Assembly (NCBI GenBank): GCA_016218805.1
Contig: JACRCW010000070.1
Location: forward strand, 1 to 41,410
Direction of reading: 5' to 3'
Length of the DNA: 41,410 bases
Source: Deltaproteobacteria bacterium
GTDB lineage: Bacteria; Myxococcota; JACRCW01
The notes under the pieces: model-generated
The model's input: only the letters and a program-made list of their open reading frames with translations
Told to the model about the DNA's origin: nothing
The model's database searches: none
In this document: positions 23,107-30,917 of the stretch, piece by piece
Numbering within the stretch: the stretch's first letter is position 1
How the letters are laid out: every line of letters begins with the position of its first letter
Program-made: the position numbers and the translations under genes

Positions 23107-24287
23107 GAAGACTGCTGCTTGGTGTCGTCCTCACGGCGTGCGCGTCCCCGCCGGACCCGCCGGTCCACAAGGAACCGCTGCCGTTTGAGCCCGCCGGGCC
23201 CACGGCGTCACCGGACCCCTCCGCGCCCGGGCCCTACCCGGTGGGAGTGCGCACCGTGACGCTGGTGGACCCCACGCGCACCACGCCCGGCTACACCGCG
23301 CCGCGCCAGCTGGTGTGCGAGATCTGGTACCCCGCGGTGGAAGCGTCCCGGACGCTGCCGCGCGTGGAGTACGTGCTGCATGACCAGCTCCCGGATGACA
23401 TGAAAGCGCAGATTGCCCCGGAGGCGCTGGGGACGCTGCAGACGGATGCAGCGCGGGACGCGGACATCCGCGCGGACAGCGACCGCTATCCGGTGGTGGT
23501 GTTTTCGCACGGCAAGGGCGGCATCCGGATGCAGAGCACCTTCCTCACGGTGGCGCTGGCCAGCCACGGCCATGTCGTCATTTCGCCGGACCACGAGGCG
23601 GACACGCTGGTGGACCTGCTGCGCGAAGGCGACGTGGAGCTGAACACCACGTACGACAGCTTCATTGACCGGCCGCTGGACGTGATGTTCATCCTGGACC
23701 AGGTGGAGGCCGGTGATGCACTCAGCTGGCTGCGGCCGATTGCCGACATGGAGCACGTGGGTCTGGCGGGCCACAGCTTTGGCGCCCTGACCACCATGCG
23801 CGTGTCCGGCCTGGACGGCCGCGTGGACGCGGAGGTGGCGCAGGCGCCCGCCGGCTACGCCCTGGTGCAGGTGGACGTGCCTACGCAGCTGGAGCAGTAC
23901 GGCATCCCGGTGATGCTGCAGTCCGCCGGCATGGACCGCACGCTGCCGGAGGACCCCAGCGCCACGTCGCTGTGGGCGCACCTGCGCTCACCGCGCTACT
24001 TCCTGCGCATGCCTACCGCCGGCCACTTCACCTTCAGCGATCTGTGCGTGTTTGACGTTGCGGCCATTGACGCGGCCATTCCGCTGGACGTCAGCAACGT
24101 GCTCACCGACGGGTGCGGCACGGACAATATCCGCCCGGAAGTGGCCTTCCCCATCATCCGCCACTACGCCGTTGGCCTGTTCAACGGCTACCTGCGCAGT
24201 TCCCCGGCGGCGCGCGCGCTGCTCACTGAGGCGCCCGGTGTGGCCCTGGGCGGCGCCGGCACGCTCACCTTCCAGCACGAACCCTGA
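23103..24287 (+). CDS. Lipoprotein alpha/beta hydrolase, PAF-acetylhydrolase-like
   Basis: A 394-residue exported hydrolase. The N-terminus has a lipobox (MRRLLLGVVLTAC, Cys13) followed by a Pro-rich linker. The alpha/beta-hydrolase core carries the oxyanion-loop pattern VVVFSHGKGG, the nucleophile elbow GLAGHSFGA (Ser225) and a late histidine in PTAGHFTF. The opening VGVRTVTLVDPTR...REIWYPA-like pattern (here CEIWYPA) is typical of platelet-activating-factor acetylhydrolase-like and dienelactone-hydrolase-like lipases. It probably acts on lipid or ester substrates at the outer membrane. The substrate is unknown. The ATG overlaps the upstream stop by 4 bp, so expression is coupled to the GlcD-type gene. 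Confidence 0.83.
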   Translation: MRRLLLGVVLTACASPPDPPVHKEPLPFEPAGPTASPDPSAPGPYPVGVRTVTLVDPTRTTPGYTAPRQLVCEIWYPAVEASRTLPRVEYVLHDQLPDDMKAQIAPEALGTLQTDAARDADIRADSDRYPVVVFSHGKGGIRMQSTFLTVALASHGHVVISPDHEADTLVDLLREGDVELNTTYDSFIDRPLDVMFILDQVEAGDALSWLRPIADMEHVGLAGHSFGALTTMRVSGLDGRVDAEVAQAPAGYALVQVDVPTQLEQYGIPVMLQSAGMDRTLPEDPSATSLWAHLRSPRYFLRMPTAGHFTFSDLCVFDVAAIDAAIPLDVSNVLTDGCGTDNIRPEVAFPIIRHYAVGLFNGYLRSSPAARALLTEAPGVALGGAGTLTFQHEP

Positions 24288-24290
24288 GGT

Positions 24291-24518
24291 GTGGCCGTGC
24301 AGGTGCCCTGGAACGCGCTGCCGTCCGACGTGCTGGACCGCGTGATTGAAGACTTTGTCACGCGCGGCGGGACGGATGACGGACAAGTGGACGTCCCGCT
24401 GGAGCGGCGCGTGGCGCTGGTGCGCGCACAACTGCGCGGCGGCGAGGCGGTGCTGGTCTGGGACGCCGAATCGGAGAGCGTCAACATTGTCCTGCGCAGC
24501 GAATTGCCGCCGCGCTGA
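24291..24518 (+). CDS. YheU/UPF0270 family protein
   Basis: A 75-residue cytoplasmic protein. The family pattern is clear: VPWNALPSDVLDRVIEDFVT, RGGTDDG, LERRVALVRAQLRGGEAVLV, and VNIVLRS at the end, as in E. coli YheU. The function of this family is unknown. It starts at a GTG 3 bp after the lipoprotein stop (24297 is an alternative GTG), with GAGGT just upstream. It is the last plus-strand gene before a convergent minus-strand gene 4 bp away. Confidence 0.85.
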   Translation: MAVQVPWNALPSDVLDRVIEDFVTRGGTDDGQVDVPLERRVALVRAQLRGGEAVLVWDAESESVNIVLRSELPPR

Positions 24519-24522
24519 CGGA

Positions 24523-26742
24523 TCACGCCAGCTCTTCCGCAGTCACATGTTCCGGCAGCGGCGGGAGACCGTGGCGGCCCACGTCATAACGGCCGCCGCC
24601 GGTCACGCGCTCCACGCCGGGAATGGTGAACAGGCGCTCCGCGGGCAGGTTGCGCCCGTCCGGAGCGGGCACGTACGGCAGGTGCACCAGGCTGGCGTGG
24701 CGTGCCGCGGCACGCACGGCTTCACGGAACAGCGCGCGCTCCGCCTCCACGCCCAGCACGCGGCAGCTCATGGCCACGCAGCGCAGCACCCCGCCCTCCA
24801 CCAGCGCCGCACCCACCAGGCCGTAGTCCGCAAACCGGTCCGTCACCCACATGGCCACCACGGCGCCGTGTGCGCCGTCGCGGATCAACGCCTCCACCTC
24901 CGCGGCGGTGGGCTTGACCCCGGTGGTGTTGAACTGCGTGGTGCGCTGGAACAGCTCCGTGATGCGCGCGGCACGCGTGACGTCATGCAGCACGCCCGCG
25001 CGGCACCGCACTTTCAGTGAGCGCAGGAACGCCGCGTGGTCAGGGGCGGCGGCCTCCGCGTCCTCGCGCTGCAGCCGGGCGCGGGTGGTCTCCGTGCGCG
25101 TGCGCGCCTCCTCGCTGTCGGTGAGCGGCTGGAAGCGCGGGTCGGTCAGCAGGGCTTCGCGCACGCGGTTGAGGTCCTCACCCAGGATCATCATGTCCGG
25201 GAAGGCCTGCGCCACCTCCGCGCGTTCCACCGGGTTGTCGTCAATGAAGCACACCTGGCGCGGCTTCACCTGCAGCTCGCTGAGCAGCTCGCGCAGGGAG
25301 TCACTCTTGCGGCCCCAGCCGATCTTGAGGCGCACAAAGTCATCCGGCCGCAGGAAGTGCCGCGCGTCCGCGGCGGTGGAGCGGTAGACCTCCGGCACGT
25401 CATCCATGCGCCACTTGCGGAGCACCACCTCCGGCGCGTTGCGGCTCACCACCGCCAGCAGGATCCCGCGGTCACGGATGATGCGCAGCGCCTCGTGCAG
25501 GCCACCGTGCGCGCCGTACATCAGTGACAGGGCCACGTGGTCGTCGGCAAGGCTGAAGGTGTCGTCGCCCATTTCGCCGGGCCACAGCGTGTTGTCCAGG
25601 TCCACGGCAATCACGCGCACCTGGTCCTGGCCGCGCCAGGCAACCAGGTGGTCCACGTACGCGCGGGCCAGGATGCGGTGCAGCAGCAGCCGGTCCTTCA
25701 CGCCAAAGCTCTTGAGCCGGTCATCATGGCCAGGGTTGTCCGCGTCAAAACCCAGCACGCCGTGGTGGCTGTAGGTGGACACCAGGTCATCCAGGACCCA
25801 GCGCTTGCCCCACGCGGACAGCAGCGCGTCCTCGTCCACAAACAGCGTGGCGGGGGACTCCGCGCACGCGGACGCCGCGGCCACGTTGACCTCCGTCAGG
25901 CACGCGCGCATCCCCGGCACGTCGCGGTGTTCGCGCATGCCCAGCGGGGAGGTCTGCGGCAGCGCCACGCCCTGCACCAGCACCAGCTTGCCCGCGGCGC
26001 GGTGGCGCACCTCGCGCACGGCGCGCACCACCGCTTCCGCCGCCAGCTTCACGCGCAGGTGCCGTTCGCGCGGCGTGGTGGCGTGGAAGCCGTCCAGCAG
26101 CGGCGCCAGCACCATCCGGTGGCTGGTCTGGAGCACCGTCACGTCCGGCTGCAGCGAATCCACCAGGTGGTGGTCGTCGTGAAAGCCCACGTGCACGTGG
26201 GCCACCAGGCCGCGCGTGCGCGCCTCTTCCGCCAGCAAGGGCCGGACGGACTGCGTGAAGCACCAGCCCAGCAGGAGGAAGGAAACCTCGTCCACGCCGG
26301 TACCGGTGCCGGGCTGGTCCAGCCGCCGCGGCAGCACCGGCTCAAACATGTCCTCCATGGCTCCCAGCGCCATGGCCCCCGTCAGGTCCGCCCCAAAACG
26401 GCGCTTCACCTCGGCCAGCACCAGGGCGGGTTCGTCGTCGTCTTCGGGGACCAGGAAGCGGCAGGTGACCAGCTCCATCAGGAACAGCGCCACCTGGCGC
26501 GCCAGCGCGTCTTCGCCGCCGTCCGGCGGGGGCGGAATGATCCCGCGCGTGCGCGCTTCCTCCACGCCGTCCGCCAGGCGGCGCGGCTGCTGGAACAGCG
26601 TGAGCAGCTCCGTGCCGGAGCGGTGGTACACGCGCCGGTTGCCCAGCAGCGCATGCGCCGCGAACACCCACGTGTCATCCATGGTCATCAGCTGCAGATA
26701 GCGGCTGGCGCGGTAGCGGCGGGGATCAGCGGCGACGTCCAC
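24523..26742 (-). CDS. FkbH-type HAD protein with unusual N-terminal domain
   Basis: A 739-residue protein with a layered architecture. Residues ~150-370 match the SGNH-like domain often found before FkbH cores (GFHDDHHLVDSLQPDVTVLQ). Residues ~375-530 are the HAD core with AVDLDNTLWPGEMGDD (nucleophile region 381-387), VVSRNAPEVV and FIDDNPVERAEV. Residues ~560-739 have a GNAT-like character (FQRTTQFNTTG, VAMWVTDRFADYGLVG). FkbH enzymes dephosphorylate and load glyceryl units onto carrier proteins in polyketide pathways. The first ~110 residues are extra and resemble PqqD-like or precursor-peptide-recognition domains (SRYLQLMTMDDTWVFAAHAL, TELLTLF, CRFLVPE). No PKS, NRPS or carrier-protein gene is in the window. 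GTG start at 26742. Confidence 0.78.
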   Translation of the reverse strand: MDVAADPRRYRASRYLQLMTMDDTWVFAAHALLGNRRVYHRSGTELLTLFQQPRRLADGVEEARTRGIIPPPPDGGEDALARQVALFLMELVTCRFLVPEDDDEPALVLAEVKRRFGADLTGAMALGAMEDMFEPVLPRRLDQPGTGTGVDEVSFLLLGWCFTQSVRPLLAEEARTRGLVAHVHVGFHDDHHLVDSLQPDVTVLQTSHRMVLAPLLDGFHATTPRERHLRVKLAAEAVVRAVREVRHRAAGKLVLVQGVALPQTSPLGMREHRDVPGMRACLTEVNVAAASACAESPATLFVDEDALLSAWGKRWVLDDLVSTYSHHGVLGFDADNPGHDDRLKSFGVKDRLLLHRILARAYVDHLVAWRGQDQVRVIAVDLDNTLWPGEMGDDTFSLADDHVALSLMYGAHGGLHEALRIIRDRGILLAVVSRNAPEVVLRKWRMDDVPEVYRSTAADARHFLRPDDFVRLKIGWGRKSDSLRELLSELQVKPRQVCFIDDNPVERAEVAQAFPDMMILGEDLNRVREALLTDPRFQPLTDSEEARTRTETTRARLQREDAEAAAPDHAAFLRSLKVRCRAGVLHDVTRAARITELFQRTTQFNTTGVKPTAAEVEALIRDGAHGAVVAMWVTDRFADYGLVGAALVEGGVLRCVAMSCRVLGVEAERALFREAVRAAARHASLVHLPYVPAPDGRNLPAERLFTIPGVERVTGGGRYDVGRHGLPPLPEHVTAEELA

Positions 26743-26819
26743 GCTCCCCGAATAGCCCCCGCAGCATGGGGTTGGACAGCGCCCGCGGTGTGGGGCGGAC
26801 CCGTTGACGGGCGGCGGCG

Positions 26820-28337
26820 TCAGTTCACGCCGTACAGCTCCTGGATGCGCGCGGAGGCGGCGGGCAGCTCGGCGGCGTCCACCACCATGCGCGCCATGGA
26901 CTGCCCCGGCGCAAACTCCACGATGTGGAACCCGGAGGCGGGTGGCGGCCCGTCAAACGCGGCTTTCACCGCCTCCAGGCTGGCCACCGGTTGCCCGTTG
27001 ACGCGGCTGACAATGAGGTCGCGCTCGTCCTGGTAGCCCAGGTTCAGCGCATCCGGCAGGACGGCGGTCAGCACCACCAGGCGGGGCGCATCCGCCGACG
27101 GGAAGGACCCCTGGACGTCCTGGGCAATGAGCAGCGGCAGCGGCCCGCGCCGCCGCCAGTCCCCGAACGTGCCCAGGTACGGAATGGACAGCGCCTGGAA
27201 CACCAGGCCGCCGCGCTCCACGTATTCGGGGGCGTGGTCCAGCACGTAGGCGGGGACCTTGTCGGCCTCGCCGGGCATGCGCCGCAGGGTCAGCTCCACC
27301 GTCTGGCGCGTGCCCGCGCGCAGGATGTCCGCCTTCACTCGGTCCCCGGGCAGGTGGCCCAGTGAGAACAGCAGCGCGAACGACAGCCGCCCATAACGCG
27401 GGTGATCAAACTGCCCCGACGCGTCAATGCGCGTTCCGTCGACGGAGAGCAGCACGTCACCCGGCTCCACGCCGCCGGCGCAGGACCCGTGGGGCAGGAC
27501 CTTGTTGATGAGGATGCCGCCTTCTTTTTCGCCCAGGCCCAGGTGCGCGCGCAGCGCGGGATTGACCAGCTTCTGCCAGGCCACGCCCGCACGCGCGAAC
27601 CCCCGGTAGGGCTGCTGCCCGGCCGCCGCCAGGAATTGCCGCAGCATGGGGGAGGCGATGGCGAGCAGCACGTCGTCGCTCTTGGACGTGGTCAGGCCCA
27701 CCACCTGGCCCTGCCGCACCACCGGTTCAGACCGGCCCGCTTCCGAGATGGACGCCGTCATGTCCAGCGTGAGCACGCCCGTGCGTGACATGCCGTGGTC
27801 CTCCACGCGCACCTGCCGCACGTTGGCGCGGGCGGCCTCAAACTGGTTGGAGCCCAGCCACCGCAGCACCTGCACCTCACCATCCACGGGAACGTCCGCG
27901 GCCAACGGCAGCGGCACCAGGTCGGTGAAGAACGCGGGATCATCCACGTCCACCAGGGCCAGCGGGCCTTCGTAGTCCGCCAGGCGGATGCGCGCGGGGT
28001 AGCGTTTCTCTTCCCCCAGTTTCTGCACCTCCACCAGCGTGGCGTTGCCCAGGCCCGTGGCAGTCACCAGGATGCGCGGCCCGGCCACCACCACGCCCGT
28101 GTAGCTGCGCATCCACGGGCCCTGCTTGGACCACGGTGCGCGCCAGTCCCAGTCCTGGCCGGACACGCGGATGCTCACCACACTCTTGCGCAGGCCGTTG
28201 CTGGACGGAACGGGGGCGGGCACCGGCACGCCGGCCGTGGCCACCGCCTTGCCGGGCGCCAGGGGTGCCCCCGGGGGTGGGGCCGCCGCAGCGACGAGCG
28301 GGAACGCCCAGGACAGCAGGGTGAGCAGCGTGTTCAT
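26820..28337 (-). CDS. Degenerate Deg/HtrA-like protein with PDZ domain (no catalytic triad)
   Basis: About 505 residues with a signal sequence (MNTLLTLLSWAFPLVAAAAP). It is a paralogue of the upstream protease by layout. Aligning shared landmarks (VDDPAF with VEDPAF, QVVGL with KVVGM) puts Thr94 at the histidine, Pro125 at the aspartate and Arg202 at the serine position, so proteolysis is not expected. A PDZ-like domain is kept (GGILINKVLPHGSCAGGVEP, GDVLLSVDGTRIDASG), and a second one may lie near the end (LIVSRVNGQPVASLEAVKAA). It may bind peptides or regulate its neighbour. I chose ATG 28337, preceded by GAGG; a GTG at 28349 overlapping the upstream stop (GTGA) is equally possible. Confidence 0.75.
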   Translation of the reverse strand: MNTLLTLLSWAFPLVAAAAPPPGAPLAPGKAVATAGVPVPAPVPSSNGLRKSVVSIRVSGQDWDWRAPWSKQGPWMRSYTGVVVAGPRILVTATGLGNATLVEVQKLGEEKRYPARIRLADYEGPLALVDVDDPAFFTDLVPLPLAADVPVDGEVQVLRWLGSNQFEAARANVRQVRVEDHGMSRTGVLTLDMTASISEAGRSEPVVRQGQVVGLTTSKSDDVLLAIASPMLRQFLAAAGQQPYRGFARAGVAWQKLVNPALRAHLGLGEKEGGILINKVLPHGSCAGGVEPGDVLLSVDGTRIDASGQFDHPRYGRLSFALLFSLGHLPGDRVKADILRAGTRQTVELTLRRMPGEADKVPAYVLDHAPEYVERGGLVFQALSIPYLGTFGDWRRRGPLPLLIAQDVQGSFPSADAPRLVVLTAVLPDALNLGYQDERDLIVSRVNGQPVASLEAVKAAFDGPPPASGFHIVEFAPGQSMARMVVDAAELPAASARIQELYGVN

Positions 28338-28345
28338 GGGCGTCC

Positions 28346-29776
28346 TCACAGGTTCCGGTCCTTGGGAATGCCGTACGTCTTCATGATGAGGGCCTGCACG
28401 GCGTGCGCGGCAGCGTGGTCCAGCGCCTCCTGCGCGTTTGAGCCCTCAAACTGGAACACGTCATACTTTCCCGTGTTCTCATCCAGCGTGGCGGCCAGGT
28501 CCGCCAGGCCGGTCACGGCGTGCCCGTTGACGGTGGCCACCACGGACCCGGTGCCCATGGTCATCTGCGAGTTCACCGGGTGTTTGAGAACGCGCGCCAG
28601 CACCACCACCTCGCGGTCCGCGTCCGCGGGCTTCTCCCACTCCCGCATGAACTGGTGCCACAGCACTTCGCGCGGCGCGGTGGCGCGCCACTCCGCTCCC
28701 AGCGTGCGCAGGTACTCCATGTCCAGCGGGACAAACACCAGGCCGCCGTGCACCAGGTAGCGCGGTTTCACGTTGTAGCGGTTGCGCTGCCGGTCCCCGC
28801 GCGCCAGGCGGCGGGACGGCGCGGTGAGCTTCTGCTCCTTGCCGTCGCGCAGCACGGTCATGGACACCGGTTCGCCCACCTGCTTGAGGTCAAACGTGTG
28901 GAAGTACGGGACCTGCGCGTCCCCCAGGGTGACGTTCCCGTCATCACGGATGGCGTCCTTGTCCACGGCCATCAGCACGTCCCCCGGTTGGAGGATGCCG
29001 TCCACCGTCCCGCCGGGCTGGATGGCCTCCACCACCACGCCGGAGCGCCCCGCGGGGAGCCGCCGCTCGCGCTTGAGCGCGGGGGAGATCATGTCCCCCG
29101 TGCGCAGTCCCGCGTCTGGGAACCCGTTGTACGTGCCGTCCCGGATGTCCCGGACGAAATGATCCACCACGGGGGACGGGATGAAGAAGCCCACGTTGTC
29201 CATGCCCAGGAAGCCCTGGAACGCCATCCCCACCACCTTGCCGTCCTGCCACACCGGCCCGCCGCTGTTGCCGGGGTTGATGGCCGCATCCGTCTGCACC
29301 ACCAGGTGCGCGTCCCCGCCGGAGTGCGCGTAGGAACGCCACTCCACGCGTGAGACAATGCCGCCCGTCGACGAGACCTCTTCGCCGCCCAGCGGGAACC
29401 CGTAGGTGGTCACCTTGGTGCGCGCCTTGGGCAGCGCGCCGAACCGGAGCGGCACCATCCCCTTGTAGAACGCGGGGTCCTCCACCTTGAGCACCGCCAC
29501 GTCGCAGTCATCACCCTGGAACACCACGCGCGCCACAAACGGGTCCGCCACGTGGTGGCGCTTGAGCAGCACCTGCCGCGCGTTGGCCACCACGTGCGCG
29601 TTGGTCATGACGTACCCGCCCTCAACCAGGAATCCGCTGCCGGTGGCGGAATCCACCGGAAACTGCCGCCACGGGACGGACCAGTCCGGGCGGGAGCGGT
29701 AGACCTGGACGCGGACAACGGAATCCTCAGGGACGGCCCCGGCGAGCAGGCCGTGGACCAGGAGCAGCGTGAGCAT
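28346..29776 (-). CDS. Deg/HtrA-like serine protease with PDZ domain
   Basis: A 476-residue exported protease. A short signal sequence (MLTLLLVHGLLAGA) precedes a trypsin-like domain with a complete triad: His61 in VMTNAHVV, Asp92 in DCDVAVLKV and Ser171 in INPGNSGGPVW. The PDZ domain follows (SGVVVEAIQPGGTVDGILQP, GDVLMAVDKDAIRDDG). The ~170-residue C-terminal part resembles that of plant-type Deg proteins with a second, diverged PDZ-like region. The role is likely quality control or regulated cleavage in the periplasm. Its stop overlaps the possible start of the degenerate paralogue, so the two are made together. Confidence 0.9.
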   Translation of the reverse strand: MLTLLLVHGLLAGAVPEDSVVRVQVYRSRPDWSVPWRQFPVDSATGSGFLVEGGYVMTNAHVVANARQVLLKRHHVADPFVARVVFQGDDCDVAVLKVEDPAFYKGMVPLRFGALPKARTKVTTYGFPLGGEEVSSTGGIVSRVEWRSYAHSGGDAHLVVQTDAAINPGNSGGPVWQDGKVVGMAFQGFLGMDNVGFFIPSPVVDHFVRDIRDGTYNGFPDAGLRTGDMISPALKRERRLPAGRSGVVVEAIQPGGTVDGILQPGDVLMAVDKDAIRDDGNVTLGDAQVPYFHTFDLKQVGEPVSMTVLRDGKEQKLTAPSRRLARGDRQRNRYNVKPRYLVHGGLVFVPLDMEYLRTLGAEWRATAPREVLWHQFMREWEKPADADREVVVLARVLKHPVNSQMTMGTGSVVATVNGHAVTGLADLAATLDENTGKYDVFQFEGSNAQEALDHAAAHAVQALIMKTYGIPKDRNL

Positions 29777-29819
29777 GCGCGCATGGCTAACGCGGCGGAT
29801 GGTCCGGGCACAAACGCCT

Positions 29820-29856
29820 GCGCCGGCGCCCCCCCGTCTGCAGGAGGCGCCGGCGC
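29820..29856 (-). terminator. Hairpin terminator after the Cys-rich lipoprotein gene
   Basis: Arms GCGCCGGCGCC (29820-29830) and GGCGCCGGCGC (29846-29856) form an 11-bp perfect stem with a 15-nt loop. On the minus strand it follows the lipoprotein stop by 40 bp and leads to a weak U-containing stretch (CAGGCGTTTGTG). It lies between this gene and the protease gene, so it may separate the two units. Confidence 0.5.
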
Positions 29857-29896
29857 CAGGCGCGCGACTTCACCCGTCACGAATGCTGCGGTGACC

Positions 29897-30772
29897 TCAC
29901 TGGCTGCTGTCCTCGCAGACGTAGGCCACGCAGGTGAAGCCTTCCGCGCAGTCCGCGTTGCTGCCGCACAGCTTCTTGCAGAACCCGTTGACGCAGCTGG
30001 TGCCGCATTCGCAGTCCGTGCTGGTGGTGCAGCGCGTGTCACTGGTGGTCACGCACTTGTGGTTCACGCACAGCTGGCCTTGGGCGCATTCATTGTCCTG
30101 CGCGCACAGCGTGGTGCACGCGTTGTCCAGGCACACCTGGCCTTCACCGCAGGTCTGGCCGCCGCACGTGGCGGGGGCGGGGCCTGACGACGTGGTGCCG
30201 GTGTCCGAGGAGGCGTTACCGGTGTCACTGCTGCTGTCCGCCGGGGCGCCCGACGAGCCGCCGGTGCCCGTGCTGGCGGGGGGCGGTTCCGAGCTGGAGG
30301 CGCCGCCGGGGACCGCGCCGGAGGAGCCGCCCTGGCCGGACGAGCCGCTGGAGGTGCCGCCGCCAAAGCACTCGCCGTCGACGCAGAACGAGCCGACCTC
30401 GCAGTCCGCGTTCACGAAGCACCCGCCGGTGGCGCGGCTGCAGGTGTTGTCCTGCGTGCAGCGCTGGCCGCGGGGGCAGTCGGAGTCCAGGGCGCACTCG
30501 CCGGAGCGCGGGATGCACACGCCGCTGTCCGCGCACCGCTCGCCGCGGTTGCAGTCCTGGTTGGAGTCGCACGTGGGCGCGCAGCCCTGCGCGGCGCAGA
30601 TGTCGCCGCGGCTGCAGTCGTCGTCAGACCAGCAGATGGCGTCGCCGCCGCAACAGCCGCCGCTGCAGTCATTGATGGTGTTGTTGCAGCCCGCCAGCAC
30701 TGCCGGCAGTGCCAGCAGGGAAGAGAGGACCACCGCCTGGAAGGAAACCGAGTGAGTGCTCGCGCGCATCAT
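29897..30772 (-). CDS. Cys-rich modular lipoprotein with Ser/Gly linker
   Basis: A 291-residue predicted lipoprotein (lipobox LPAVLAGC, Cys29). After the anchor come several ~20-residue Cys modules with the pattern C..D.DC..G..C...C (CWSDDDCSRGDICAAQGC, CDSNQDCNRGERCADSGVC, CALDSDCPRGQRCTQDNTC). A ~75-residue Ser/Gly/Pro linker follows, then a second Cys-rich block ending CAEGFTCVAYVCEDSSQ. Such modules are frequent in exported myxobacterial proteins and resemble Dickkopf/EB-type disulphide knots. Likely surface-exposed; function unknown. The start is ambiguous among three clustered methionines (30778, 30772, 30769). I took 30772 because GTGGAG lies about 6 bp before it. Confidence 0.75.
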   Translation of the reverse strand: MMRASTHSVSFQAVVLSSLLALPAVLAGCNNTINDCSGGCCGGDAICWSDDDCSRGDICAAQGCAPTCDSNQDCNRGERCADSGVCIPRSGECALDSDCPRGQRCTQDNTCSRATGGCFVNADCEVGSFCVDGECFGGGTSSGSSGQGGSSGAVPGGASSSEPPPASTGTGGSSGAPADSSSDTGNASSDTGTTSSGPAPATCGGQTCGEGQVCLDNACTTLCAQDNECAQGQLCVNHKCVTTSDTRCTTSTDCECGTSCVNGFCKKLCGSNADCAEGFTCVAYVCEDSSQ

Positions 30773-30917
30773 GTTCATCTCCACACGCCCGCCGGCCTCC
30801 TTTGCCGGTTGTGTGCCAGAGCGCGAACTCCGCGTCCGGGCGCAGAGAATGACCGTGGTGTGGAGGCGATCGTGTCCCCCGCATCACGCGGGGCCGCGGG
30901 CGGGTGTCAACGCCGGT

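Noticed and set aside
25537..27036. ~500-codon plus-strand frame opposite the FkbH-type gene
   Set aside because: Composition is His/Arg/Gln-rich without motifs, while the opposite strand encodes clear HAD and FkbH motifs.
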